DNA of 64,000 nt from Chrysaora quinquecirrha (Eukaryota > Cnidaria > Scyphozoa > Semaeostomeae > Pelagiidae): NCBI GenBank assembly GCA_014526335.1, contig JACTAT010000309.1, forward strand, positions 401,742 to 465,741. Direction: 5' to 3'. The position numbers and the translations under genes were made by a program. Every line of letters starts with the position of its first letter. Positions within the stretch are counted from its first letter, which is position 1. The notes beneath the pieces are model-generated. The model ran no database searches. It worked only from the letters and a program-made list of their open reading frames with translations, and was not told the DNA's origin. Positions 1 to 10,824 of this stretch are shown in pieces.

Positions 1-97
1 TCATTTCAACAAAATCCAACCCCCTAATTGGGACCCCCGGCAATTAATTTTCAACAAAAATCCAACCCCCCGCTAATTGGGACCCCCCGGCAATTAG
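1..97. repeat. Short tandem duplication, GGGACCCCC-rich
   Basis: Two adjacent copies of a unit of roughly 48 bp (AAATCCAACCCCC followed by TAATTGGGACCCCC and GGCAATTA). The copies differ by small indels in C runs. No gene was seen here. Confidence 0.6.
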
Positions 98-110
98 GCA
101 CCTAAGAGTA

Positions 111-177
111 GGTACAAAAAATGTTAAGCAACTTTGAGGGGCTGGAAGAAAGTCAAGTTGCTTATTAAAAAAAAGTG
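111..177 (+). mobile_element. Right end of a GCAAC-type MITE
   Basis: Contains GTTAAGCAACTTTGAGG and the terminal block GTTGCTTATTAAAAAAAAG, matching the right ends of the copies at 313-567, 7859-8248, 27489-27735 and 45878-46260. The left end of this copy is not present. Confidence 0.6.
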
Positions 178-312
178 TATTACACGAGTCCAAATTATTG
201 CATCTACGACCTTAAGTTGTTGTTGTTGTCAGGAGGCTGCTCGGAATTTATAGGCCAACTGAGTATAGTGGGTTGCTATGTTTGTCAAGATTTTATGAGC
301 GGAAAAAGAGAC

Positions 313-567
313 TACACTCTTTTTTTCAATAAGCAACTGTTCAATAAGCAACCAGGGCTGAGATTGTGCTAAAATTTCTGGTGAAATAGCTTTCTTTATA
401 CTGTACATCCTTGCAAACTTGTCAGTTACATTGAGAAGCAAGAAAAGAGCCAAAATAAGAGGTTTTAGGGGGTACCAGGCATTCTGTGACGGCTGAAATC
501 CTAGATATGTCAAGCAACTCTTGAGGGCTGGACCAAAGTCAAGTTGCTTATTGAAAAAAAAAGTGTA
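313..567 (+). mobile_element. GCAAC-type MITE, short form
   Basis: A 255-bp element with inverted ends: TACACTCTTTTTTTCAATAA on the left and TTGAAAAAAAAAGTGTA on the right. Just inside each end the word AATAAGCAAC or TCAAGCAACT is iterated. TA at both extremities fits insertion of a Tc1/mariner-type element at TA. It has no coding capacity. Confidence 0.7.
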
Positions 568-819
568 ATGAAATTAGTCCACCTTTGATATTCAGCAGGG
601 CAACGTTTCAAGGGAGATCCATCTCCCATCATAGGGAAATGACTAACGCTGTTCTTCTCTAATTCCTTGCGTTGGTCAGGTCGAAAGTTGTGAAACACTA
701 ACCGGACCTGCGAGGAAGCTCGTTTACGCCTTACAGTTGGTGCTTTAAACACTCGAAGTTAGGAGATTGTTGTTGTTGTTGTTGTTCTTGTTGTTACTTT
801 ATTTTGAGTAAGCTGTTAT

Positions 820-1060
820 TTTCAGCTTTCTCAGCTAATTTAGGCCTACTAAGCATGCTGCATCCAGGCATGGTACCCCTAGTTTAACGTCCCTTCCGAA
901 GGACGGCGGAGTGAGTTTGTCAGATGACCAAGCTTAACTGCTGTTGCCTAACGGAAACTAAGACGGCTGGGTACAAAGACAGCTAAGGACCTGTAGACCT
1001 GTAGACGCTCGGCCGGTTACTTAGGTTATTCAGGATCTCCGCATAGCGGACTGGGATTCA
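820..1060. repeat. Dispersed repeat with CTTCCGAAGGACGG core
   Basis: Shares a string of blocks (CAGCTAATT, GGCATGGTACCC, TTCCGAAGGACGGC, TGCCTAACGGAAACT) with 32965-33180 in the same order. It is therefore a diverged interspersed family. I could not assign it to a named class, and no ORF stands out. Confidence 0.55.
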
Positions 1061-1249
1061 CCACCAGTCCAGGTCGGATGCACTTCTATATGTTAGAAGT
1101 GCATCTCTATATATATAAGTATGTAAGCAACTGTGTGGGCTAAAATGTCCAAAGTGTTAAGTAACTTTGAGGGCTGAACAAAAGTCCAGTTTCTTATTGA
1201 CAGAATATCCCTTGGATTACACCAGGAATCTCAATATGACTTGACCTTC

Positions 1250-1551
1250 TAATGACCTACTTCCACAGTACGCAACAAACCCCACCACAACAAGCATAAT
1301 AACCCACCACATCAAGCAAAATACACCACCACGGTAGAGCTTATCCACTACAGTACGCAAAAAACCCCACCACAGTACGCAAAATACACCACCACAGTAG
1401 AGCTTATCCACTACAGTACGCAAAAAACCCCACCACAGTACGCAAAATACACCACCACAGTAGTGCGTATCCACCACAGTAGTGCGTATCCACAACAGTA
1501 GTGCGTATAGATTCGTGCGTATAGATTCGTGCGTATAGATTCGCTAGCGTG
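1250..1551 (+). repeat. TACGCAAAA-type iterated repeat, copy 1
   Basis: Many imperfect copies of short words (CCACCACAGTA, GTACGCAAAA, AAGCATAATAACC, GAGCTTATCCAC) ending with GTGCGTATAGATTCG and GCTAGCGTG. The same words and end recur at 4937-5357 and, as an inverted pair, at 54001-54331. Tryptophan- and valine-rich ORFs read across it are artefacts of the repeat. Confidence 0.75.
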
Positions 1552-2235
1552 GTCTAAGAGCATGCACGACCTGATTCATGACCTTTCATATTCCAAATAT
1601 GAATCTAATCTTTATTCAATAGAACTTGCCCAATAATGTGGGAAAGTAAACTAACCGAATGTGCTGTCGATTCAGAATTTGCGAATTCTTTCATTAAGTA
1701 TCAGACATTTATTAAAATATATTTACCCAACCAGGCCGTGAAAAGAATATTTTGAATAGACTTTAAATCTTTTAAGACCCTATAAAAAGACTCATCAATG
1801 ACATAAGTCATATATTTCGATGTTGAGTTGAATTGCAATATGCTTTTCAAACTTTCGTTTGACCGATCTCGAATACGTAGCAGTCTCGTTTAAGTGGTAA
1901 CAGGGGCTGCATAGTCGTAAGTACTCAAAACTGCGGTGACTAGCCAGTGAGCATGCATGATCTTATTTCATATGAATGCTGAAGGGCGGTCATAAGGCAG
2001 TTGGATTGCAAGGAACTGTTCCTTGCAAAACTGCGTTCATCAATTAACTTATAGTTGGTGATGCAGGGAAAAGGCTACAGGGTCTTCTCTAACCCGAACA
2101 AAAGAGAAGGAAAAGATTGACGTAGGGGAGCAAGACCTTGTTCGTTTAGTTTATGCGTTTTTTGTTGATAAAGGTCATAGGATTCAGGGAATTAGGAATT
2201 GAGTAACTTGTTCAAGGAATTCATTCTGGGCGTCG

Positions 2236-2330
2236 TCGTCTAATCCAGTTGGCTGGTGAGTCGTCAGTGTGCTCAGTATGATCGGGGTTCGAGCTCCCAC
2301 CACTGTTGCCACCACGGTAAAGGTCTCCCT
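2236..2330 (+). repeat. Possible tRNA-derived SINE head
   Basis: GGGGTTCGAGCTCCC near 2283 fits an RNA polymerase III B box (GGTTCGANNC) and TTGGCTGGTGAG upstream resembles an A box. No SINE body could be delimited. Confidence 0.35.
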
Positions 2331-2454
2331 AGTTTATCTACTTCTGAAATCCTGGCGAGTGACGCTAGATACGTCTATTGCCTTCACTTTCGACTCTGCA
2401 GAAGAATGAAGCAATGCAAGGATGGGCTGCGTGAGATATTATTCTAAAGATAAG

Positions 2455-2700
2455 GTTCGTGGTCGCTTTGGCGCAGTGGTTCGCAAGCATGACTCACAAC
2501 GAAAATTCTGGAGGTTCGTGTCTTCTTGTGTTGCAGAGACAACAACCTTGAGAAAGTTGTTACCACAATTGTGCCTCTCTCTACCCAGGTGTATAAATGG
2601 AATGGGTACCTGGTTGTTAGTTATGAGCGCCATGACCAGGAGTAAATGTAAAGTCGGTTGAGTAGCCCTAGGCTAGAAATAAGACTATAAAACTAAAACT
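2455..2700 (+). mobile_element. tRNA-derived SINE
   Basis: An A-box-like TGGCGCAGTGG near 2469 is followed about 43 bp later by a B-box-like GGTTCGTGTCT near 2512. Downstream is CTACCCAGGTGTATAAATGG near 2581 and GGGTACCTGG, a motif I recognise from widespread metazoan tRNA-SINEs. The family name is not assigned. Confidence 0.6.
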
Positions 2701-3306
2701 TTACTGACTTTACTTCTAAAGAGGGGGATAAAGATTCCTTCCTCTTATGTTGGACACCACAACAACTTAGAGAGGAAGAGAGAAGAAGGAAGAACCTGTT
2801 TTTCTTATTAATTGACGAATATCAATAATCAAATGATCAAACAGCTGTTTCCAAAACGATCAGTCAGACCAAATCAGCCATCTCAAAAATGATCATTTTC
2901 CCTAAAAGCGTCACGTAAGCAGCTGAAAAAGTAAAGAAATTCCCCAAATTTTTTTATAACAGTTTTGAATCTGTGCGTATCTCATGGCAACAGTAAACAT
3001 AACGCTTAAAAATTGAAGCGATCATCCAAACTTGCTACAACTTCGAGTAAATATTTGAGCTGATTTGATAGCAGAACTTGAATAAGAGAAATGTCAACCT
3101 TTTTCCTTATAATCTACGACTTATCTGTCTAATATAGAAAAGCTTCTTATAGCTAATATTAGCAAAGAGGCTTCCTAGCTTATTGTTTTCACAAGTGAAT
3201 CATAAAAAAGAATTTGAAGCATGCTCAATATTTGATCTCATGAACTCGTTGTCCTGAGTGAGGACTGTTCTCCCAGAAAGAACGGAGTTTACGAAACAGT
3301 AGACTT

Positions 3307-3572
3307 TTTCAAAGAGGTCTAGGTCGGCACGACATTTTTCTGTGAGATGGTGGACATCTTAAGCAAGGGAATCCTCTCTGCGTGCAACGACCTGTACAGA
3401 AGTCGCTACGTCTTTTCAGGAAGCAGATTTTCTTCAAATTCCATTTTATTGGAATGAAAGTAAAGAAGCGGTCGCTACCCCGGTCGTTGCATGCTTAGAG
3501 GATTCCCATACTCGATATGATCGCCATCTTCCAGAAAAATGTCGCGCAGGCCCAGAACTCTTTGAAACTGTG
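3307..3572. mobile_element. Foldback element (AAGAGGTCT family)
   Basis: Two diverged inverted arms of about 85-90 bp. The left arm carries TTCAAAGAGGTCT, ACGACATTTTTCTG, GGGAATCCTCT and TGCAACGACC in order; the right arm (3481-3572) carries the reverse complements in reverse order. The centre of about 85 bp is unrelated. A further left-type arm follows at 3584-3634. Confidence 0.65.
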
Positions 3573-3721
3573 AATAGACCTCTTCAAAGAGGTCTGGGTC
3601 TTTCTGGAAGATGGCGGACATCTTGAGTTAATAATTACTATTTAATGCCTCCTTGATCAGATGAGCTAGGACTTTAATCCTTTCTTTCAATTTTACTCCA
3701 TTTTAACATGAATTTTGAAGC

Positions 3722-3835
3722 AAACTTAGCTCCACTACCTCTCCTGAATCGACTGCAATCCTCGTCGTTGCACGCGAAGTGGATTCCATTACTCAAGATG
3801 ACCGCCATCTTCCAGAAAAATGTCGCGCTGACCTA
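3722..3835. repeat. Single arm of the AAGAGGTCT foldback family
   Basis: Right-type arm with ATCGACTGCAATC, GTCGTTGCACGCG, CGCCATCTTCCAGAAAAATG and GACCTAGACTT, matching 3481-3572 and 6878-7001. Confidence 0.55.
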
Positions 3836-4936
3836 GACTTAATTTAAAAATGTCTGTTGGTAAGAGCTTTAAATGCTGAGTCAGTAAAACACGTAGTCGA
3901 CGAAAAGTCGACGTTTCGCGACATAGAACTGGGATTTTTCTCAAGTAGAGCTTATAAGCTTCAGCACGTAGCCCTACTATGTAAATTCTAGTGAACCAGT
4001 GAACTACTCGTCGCTTCCATCTCGGAATCCAGTCTTTCCGTTTCATGATTTCAGTGCTTTGTTATGTTTTCCAATCTTTGTAGATTGGAAGGTCAGGAAA
4101 GCTTTGAATAACAGTGTGTAACAGTTATAAAACATCTGGTTCGATGTTCAGAAGTTGTAATATTTTGGCACAAGTCTTTATTCTCTGTAGAATAGTAGGA
4201 TTTCGGAAGTACAGATTTGCAGATCTCTTACAACCCCGTCGCCAGCGAACCTTTGCGTGTGGTTGGTACGCCAAAGGGCGGGGGTCATTTTTGATGTGGT
4301 GTCAATATGTTTTGTATGGTAGATACGAGATACATGGGTTGCCTATTTCTGCATGCCTGATATGGTTAGTTGTTATGCTTGTTGTGATAGAAACGACATA
4401 CAGAGGGTTGTACTTGATTTGGTTGAAAAGAGGGGGTTATTTTGCTTAATGACGGGGTAAGATAGAGAGTGATGTAGAAGGCTGGGCTATTGTGCTTTTT
4501 CTTCTCAAGCCCTGCTTTCATTCACCTATCATCATAACCAAAGCAAACTGCCCCTGTATTTCGTATCCACCACAACAGAGATAAGCAATACGTGACCAGC
4601 GTGTCCAGGAGGAAATTAAGCAAGTACACAAGGAAACTCAAATAAACAGGATCGGCCCAAGTATAGATCCTTGTGATAAAACACTCTGCCGCCAGGATTC
4701 CTTCGCTTATACGAGAAAAGTCAGTTTCGTTACGATGATAAATGTCATCTAGCACAGAACGCATGAGCGAAAATACCACCAAGGTAGCTGTTTAGAGAGA
4801 AGGGATTGTAGCTCCTTGTAATACCAATTGCTGCCACAGCTTACTATATATTGCTGCCATTGCTGCCAATGGTATCTTCTTTTATTTGTGCTTTGTCAGC
4901 ATGATAGCTGGATAGATAATTTCTACGAGGAACGTA

Positions 4937-5357
4937 AAACACCACAGTACGCAATAAACACCACCACACCAAGCATAATAACCCACCACATCAGGCATAA
5001 TTACCCACCACATCAGGCATAATAACCCACCGCAGTAGTGCTTATCCACCATAGTACGCAAAAACACCACCACAACAAGCATAATAACCCACCACATCAG
5101 GCATAATTACCCATCACATCAGGCAGAATAACCCACCGCAGTTAGTGCTTATCCACCATAGTACGCAAAAATACCACCACATCAAGCATAATAACCTACC
5201 ACATCATGCATAATAAACCACCACAGTACACAAAATATACCACCACAGTAGAGCTTATCCACCACAGCGCGCAAAAAATACCACCACAGTACGCAAAATA
5301 TACCACCACAGTAGTGCGTATCCACCTCAGTAGTGCGTACAGATTCGCTAGCGTGTA
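4937..5357 (+). repeat. TACGCAAAA-type iterated repeat, copy 2
   Basis: Same words as 1250-1551 (ACCACCACA, AGTACGCAAAA, CATAATAACCCACC, GTGCTTATCCACC) and the same end, GTGCGTACAGATTCG then GCTAGCGTG, at 5333-5356. The nucleotidase exon starts 24 bp later. Confidence 0.75.
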
Positions 5358-5380
5358 AAACAAATTGTTATCCGTTTTAG

Positions 5381-5589
5381 ACTATTGGAAATCATGAATT
5401 TGACATGGGACCTGGTAAGCTAACTGCTTTCCTGAAGTCGCTCAATTTCTCAGTCGTTTGTTCGAATTTGGACGTTTCTAAAGAGCCGACATGGCCTAAA
5501 TCGCAGACATTATTCAATAAAAGCATGGTTTTAGAAGTTGGCGGTGAAAGAATAGGAATTGTTGGATACTTGACCAAAGAAACTGTATG
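5381..5589 (+). CDS. CD73-like exon a (GNHEFD)
   Basis: The acceptor is TCCGTTTTAG before 5381 and the donor ATG|GTAAGT is after 5589. The frame begins TIGNHEFDMGPG and continues to GIVGYLTKETV. The downstream phase is 2. Confidence 0.85.
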
Positions 5590-7377
5590 GTAAGTAAAGT
5601 GTTTTTCAATTTTTGAATTAATTGCTGTTTGTTGTTTGGTTTGTATCCATGTATATGTGAAGGAAAGTGCATGGAAGGCTTCAGCTATCGCCGTCGTTGC
5701 AATTATGAAGTACAGCCCTTAAACAAACTCAGCTGTCCATCTTTCAGTTGTAGAATCGAAATTCTAATTTCATGCAAGTTTTTGTCACCCCGTCATCTGA
5801 AACTTCATGGTACGTTTGCAATGAGTGTTCGGGCTCTTCACACTGTAGTGCTTTCCAAGTCAGCACCACGCCTGCATGGCATTAAAAATTACCAGAAACT
5901 CAGTAAAAACTCACTCGAAGCCACAGCGCGAAAATCATTCATTGTACGAAATGCTCCGGTAGATTCCTGGATCACGTTTTTGACAAATTCTTTGCTACAC
6001 ACGTTATTTTTAGCATTACCTTAATTATTTTTTGATAAAGGATATTCTTAGACCCTAATTTCACGAGGGAAAAATCGGTAAAGGGAACGGATCCGAGTGG
6101 ATCGCACTTTTCTGAAATCGTACCCATATCGTACCAAAGGACACGGACCTTTTTGATCAGTATGCTTTTCTCTCGTGTGAAGGGAGTCTAAAATTATCTT
6201 GAAATTTTTTAAGCGACACTATGATTGGCACAAAGTTAAGCATTGTAAATAGTCATACATACGAGTCAGATTGTTTCGAATTAGCAGTGGTAAAGGCAGT
6301 TAGAGAACGCTGAACTCAGATAATTGGAAAATTATGCTATTGGTGCAATTAGTTTTAGCAGTTTTAAGCCTAATATTTTTATAAACTATATTCTTGTAAA
6401 AAAGTGTGTGTCAAGCTAGAATTCATTTCCAGAGAGCATGCGTTTTGATGCTTTTGAAAGCAAATTTCAAACGCACGAACGCCTACGTTTACCTTTCTAC
6501 GTTTGACACAAGTGTAGTAAGCCTAGTCAAACTCGCTGCAGCCCTGTTATAATGGTTAGCTTAGACGATTTTAGGCCGTAATATTCAGTGAGCCTTTTTG
6601 AAACTAAGACATATTTCGTTCCGGAATCGCAGTCGTTTCAGGAGAGATATTGCAGCAAATTTTGTTTCAGATTCACGTTTAATCGGAGTTAAAGTGATAG
6701 AAAGGATTCAAGTCCCAGTTTATATGCTCTAGGAGTCCTTTAATCAAGTATTTTCCTTTTCGTGACTTATACTTGCATCGACTTGCATCTTGTTTCCTAA
6801 GTTTCTACGGATATTTTTTAAATTTACTGTCACAGATTCCTTTTCTCTCTTTTTCTTCTATTATTACAAGAAGTAAATCTACTGCACTTCCTCTCCCCAA
6901 TCGACTGCAATCAAAGCCGTTGCAAGTGGAAAGGATTCCCTTGCTCAATATATCTACCATTTTCCAGAAAAATGTCACGCCAACCCAGACCTCTTTGAAA
7001 ACGTCTAATAGAACTTAGGCAATGGCTTTTCGTAGACTAATGCTTTTCAGGCCAGCGCTGAAGCCTAATCGAACTCGCTGCAGCCCTTTTAATGGTTAAG
7101 ACGAAACTTCCACTTTTAGGCCGTAATATTCAGTGAGCCCCTTTGAAACTAAGACCTATTTCTTTTGTTTACAGGCTCGCTTATCCAGGGCCTAATATTA
7201 AATTCGAAGACGAAATTGTTGCAGTTCGAGCTGAAGCGAACAAACTTATTCAGCAAGGAGTGAATAAAATTATAGCCCTAGGCCATTCTGGTATTGATGT
7301 AGATATAGCCATTGCTAAAAGTATACCAGAAATTGATATTGTGATTGGTGGACATACAAATACATTTCTGTATACAG
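5381..7377 (+). CDS. Ecto-5'-nucleotidase (CD73-like), two internal exons
   Basis: Two spliced exons encode a contiguous core of an animal 5'-nucleotidase, the enzyme that hydrolyses extracellular AMP to adenosine. Exon a is 5381-5589 and exon b is 7175-7377. The intron starts GTAAGT, ends TTTACAG and is phase 2; joining gives VWLAYPGP. Exon a holds GNHEFD, which in the family supplies the catalytic Asn-His pair and a metal ligand. Exon b holds LGHSG and GGHTNTFLYTG, which supply the two metal-binding histidines. The spacing from GNHEFD to GHSG, about 105 residues, agrees with CD73. The N-terminal exons (first aspartate/histidine metal ligands) and the whole C-terminal substrate domain were not found on either side, so this is an internal fragment, a gene with very long introns or a relic. 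Open frames and clean splice sites argue against old decay. Confidence 0.85.
6517..6613 (+). repeat. Direct repeat, copy 1, in the nucleotidase intron
   Basis: About 95 bp (AACTCGCTGCAGCCCT, TTTTAGGCCGTAATATTCAG, TGAAACTAAGAC) repeated in the same orientation at 7063-7163. The second copy ends 11 bases before the exon b boundary. Confidence 0.65.
6878..7001. repeat. Single arm of the AAGAGGTCT foldback family
   Basis: Carries ATCGACTGCAATC, AAAGGATTCCCTTGCTC, TTCCAGAAAAATGTC and CCCAGACCTCTTTGAAAA, matching 3722-3835 and the right arm at 3481-3572. It lies in the nucleotidase intron. Confidence 0.55.
7063..7163 (+). repeat. Direct repeat, copy 2, in the nucleotidase intron
   Basis: Second copy of the repeat at 6517-6613, with a few substitutions and indels. 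It runs almost into the polypyrimidine tract of the exon b acceptor. Confidence 0.65.
7175..7377 (+). CDS. CD73-like exon b (GHSG, GGHTNTFLYTG)
   Basis: The acceptor is TTTGTTTACAG and the donor ACAG|GTGAGT. The frame carries NKIIALGHSG and IDIVIGGHTNTFLYTG. No continuing exon was recognised in 7378-22000 on the plus strand. Confidence 0.85.
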
Positions 7378-7858
7378 GTGAGTTTATTGCTGTATTTATG
7401 TGTAAAGTTCTAACCTAGACTAATTATATACACCCATTTCATCGCAAACGAAAACAGCCGTTACCAACAGCATTAACAATTGACAAGGGAAAATTGAATT
7501 GAATCGCCTAACTGCTTGGGGTATAGTTTTGAGTGACCCCAACTGGATAGACAAGTCATTGACCTGTCTTTCCAGTTGGCCTATTGAGCGATAACTGACT
7601 TGTGTAATAAGTCTAGATCTTACCCGAAATATCTAAGCTTTTCTTAAATGTTGCAATTTTCTGAGTAGATAAGGCCGATTATGATTGCCTGGGTCGCTGC
7701 GTAGACAATTTTAGCTGACTGACAGTCGGTACCCTGGGTGCAAGAGCCTAAAAGACTCGGGAAAGCGAAAATAGGAAAACGGGAAGGAAGAGAGGGATAA
7801 AGGATAACTCTCTCTCCACTAGGTACCAGACTGCAGCACAGAATACTGATTAGTGGTA

Positions 7859-8248
7859 TACAATTTTTTTTAATAAGCAACCGCTCAATAAGCAACTAGG
7901 GCTCAACTGACCTTAACATTTAGCAACTTGAGTGCTCAATTGAACTACTGTAAGCAACTAAGAAGTCAAACAACCAAGCTTATTCTCTTTTTTGTGTTAG
8001 GAAATGGTTCTTCGTTCTTATGTTTTGCATGTTGAAGTTCGTTAGCTAACGTTTTTCCACTTACTGTCTCCCAAAAGTCATGTTGTAGGCCTAACAGATG
8101 ACGATTTTGACCTGAGAAGTCAGGGGTGGTTAGTAGGTACAAAAAATGTTAAGCAACGTTTAAGCAACTTTGAGGGCTGAAATGTCTAAAATTTTAAGCA
8201 ACTCTGAGGGCTGGACGAAAGTCAAGTTGCTTATTAAAAAAGAAGTGT
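7859..8248 (+). mobile_element. GCAAC-type MITE, long form
   Basis: A 390-bp copy whose left end reads TACAATTTTTTTTAATAAGC and right end TTGCTTATTAAAAAAGAAGT. Its interior (TTCGTTAGCTAACG, GTAGGCCTAACAGATGACG, AGTAGGTACAAAAAATG) matches the copy at 45878-46260 closely. Confidence 0.7.
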
Positions 8249-8337
8249 GGGGTATACCACAATCCCTACTCTGTGACTGTGGTATACCTAGGGTAGACCG
8301 TCGGTTTGACTGTGTAGAACTGGACAGCACATATAAC

Positions 8338-9286
8338 CTGGGGCGTATTTATACTTGAAATATTCGGGGGGGGCTGTAAATAAATTTGCCCGAATTTTCT
8401 TCCCGAAACAATTCAATTACAGTTGACATCCGCTATCTCGACTGCCCGCTATCTCGAACATTCGCTATCTCGAACGATTTTCCATTTCCCCTCGTTTTGG
8501 TATAAGGGTTTGTATAGAAAAATCATCCGCTATCTCGAACCCCGTTATCTCGAACATTCGCTGTCTCGAACCATTTTCGATTTCTCATGGAGGAAAACCT
8601 GCTCTTTATCTCGAACTTTTTCAAATTTTCTGCTGAACTGGATAAAGAGACAGGCTGAAAATATGTACAAGTTCGCCTAGCGGAGCAGGAATGGCAGCAG
8701 CTAAGTGATATGCTGCTGTTCTCTTTGGAGATGTGCTGCATCGCCATTGTCTCAATTTCACCAATAGTAGGGATGAAAGCAGATGAGCTTTGACTCCTAT
8801 GTAAAAATTACCAGACTTGTGATTTGGGACCAGAAACCCTGCATTTTAATAGGGGTTCCTTTTCTGACTTAAAAACTATAATTTTTTATATTTATATGGG
8901 GCATCCGTTATTTCGAACATTCGCTATCTCGAACAAATTCCAGTTTCCCTTGAGAGTTCGAGATAGCGGATGTCAACTGTAAATTCAAATTTGGGTAAAA
9001 ATTCAATTCAATCGAAAATGCAATTCAATTCGAATTTGAACAGAGAGTGGAATTTCTAATTCAATGCGAATTGGAAAGTTTTCTTTTTCAATGGATCATT
9101 TTTTTCTGCTATTTTCTGCATGCTAACTTGTTGAAACTGCATTCAAAATCTCAGATCAAATGAGTATTTACATTTAATTCCATAATTTAAAAAGATGTTT
9201 TCGAAAATTTGCCCGAATGTTTTCAATATTTTGGAAATATTGGGGGGGTGTGACACCCCCACACCCCCCCAGTAGCTACGCCCCTG
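8338..9286 (+). mobile_element. hAT-type MITE, interrupted by a pogo-type MITE
   Basis: The ends CTGGGGCGTA and TACGCCCCTG form a hAT-like inverted terminal repeat (consensus CAGGGGCGTA). An 8-bp target duplication CATATAAC flanks it at 8330-8337 and 9287-9294. The interior matches the uninterrupted copy at 42660-43040. The insert at 8419-8979 lies between the two halves. No transposase is present. Confidence 0.85.
8419..8979 (+). mobile_element. pogo/Tigger-like MITE, copy 1
   Basis: A 561-bp element with near-identical inverted ends (CAGTTGACATCCGCTATCTC and its complement) flanked by TA on both sides (8417-8418, 8980-8981). The word CGCTATCTCGAAC is repeated several times inside each end. 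The end sequence and TA target fit the pogo/Tigger branch of Tc1/mariner. An inverted relative lies at 11941-12500. Confidence 0.85.
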
Positions 9287-10306
9287 CATATAACTTTAAA
9301 CGAACTCCGATAAAACGAATATCTGAAAAGGAAAGCTGAAATAACATCGTTACCTTTATCTATGAGGGATGTTGTTTTTAAAGGCTTGAAATGGCTTGAA
9401 ATGGAATAAAAATACTCATATAGATATGATCTACCTAATCCACTTAGAGCCTTTGCATCTTAACCACGATTATGATAAAGTCAGCCCGACAATCTGGGTC
9501 AAGCCATGTAGTACAATACACAATAACAATGGTTTTGATCACGCAACGCAAGAAGTCGTATGGTGATTGATTTATTGCAGCACTAGTAATTTTTCAGTGT
9601 ACAGCATTGCAGCGAACACGACCGCTTGGTCAATTCCTAACCTGAGCGGCTGTTTACTTCCATAAGTGGATTCTTTTGGACCAACCCGAAATGATCAAAA
9701 TAAAAGATTTACCTGCAGACACAACAAAGCGCAAGACATAGGGAACTCCTCTTCCACCGTTCTCCTCACCCCTCGTCCCCTCAACATTTAACGCTGACGA
9801 ATGACGCCTGATTTTCAATTTGGCTTTGAATATATTTTACTGGCATTTCGGAAGAGAATCAAACGAAAAACTTTTGGTATGCTGATTTAGAGAGACCTAC
9901 AAGTGACTCGCGTGATAACAATGAATTTCATGTATACAGGAAGTTTATTAAAAAGACATAACTGAGTGAGAGAGAAACCGCATCCCATCCCAAGCAATGG
10001 AACGAAGAAAGCAAAGAAATACAAATCGAAAAAAACAGCATAATTCCTATAATTCCTACTGCTAGTCAAATTTTCGATACGTGATTCAGCGAAATTCTAA
10101 GATATTTTCTGCACTTTTGTAAAGAATTTTCTCTAGCGAACAGAAGCAGTATCATGTGATAGGTATAGAAGTCTCCCCTAGGTATAGAGGATATCCCCTA
10201 AAACCGTGTGATTAATTAGAATTGATGAAGGGGTTTAACTACCACATGGGCCTTACTACACTGGTCAAGCGAAAAGCTTGGTGTGATAAAATGGCTCCGA
10301 TTTTTC

Positions 10307-10806
10307 NNNNNNNNNNNNNNNNNNNNNNNNNNNNNNNNNNNNNNNNNNNNNNNNNNNNNNNNNNNNNNNNNNNNNNNNNNNNNNNNNNNNNNNNNNNNNN
10401 NNNNNNNNNNNNNNNNNNNNNNNNNNNNNNNNNNNNNNNNNNNNNNNNNNNNNNNNNNNNNNNNNNNNNNNNNNNNNNNNNNNNNNNNNNNNNNNNNNNN
10501 NNNNNNNNNNNNNNNNNNNNNNNNNNNNNNNNNNNNNNNNNNNNNNNNNNNNNNNNNNNNNNNNNNNNNNNNNNNNNNNNNNNNNNNNNNNNNNNNNNNN
10601 NNNNNNNNNNNNNNNNNNNNNNNNNNNNNNNNNNNNNNNNNNNNNNNNNNNNNNNNNNNNNNNNNNNNNNNNNNNNNNNNNNNNNNNNNNNNNNNNNNNN
10701 NNNNNNNNNNNNNNNNNNNNNNNNNNNNNNNNNNNNNNNNNNNNNNNNNNNNNNNNNNNNNNNNNNNNNNNNNNNNNNNNNNNNNNNNNNNNNNNNNNNN
10801 NNNNNN
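10307..10806. other. Assembly gap of 500 N
   Basis: Unsequenced. ORFs drawn across it are meaningless. It lies directly 3' of the type II membrane exon at 10825-11136 (minus) and may hide part of that gene. Confidence 0.99.
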
Positions 10807-10824
10807 TGTGTTATAGTTCCTTAC

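Noticed and set aside
1217..1495. Minus-strand ORF rich in Trp, Val, Cys (and similar ORF at 4882-5097)
   Set aside because: Direct translation of the TACGCAAAA repeat; no codon bias, no splice context, same peptide recurs wherever the repeat does.
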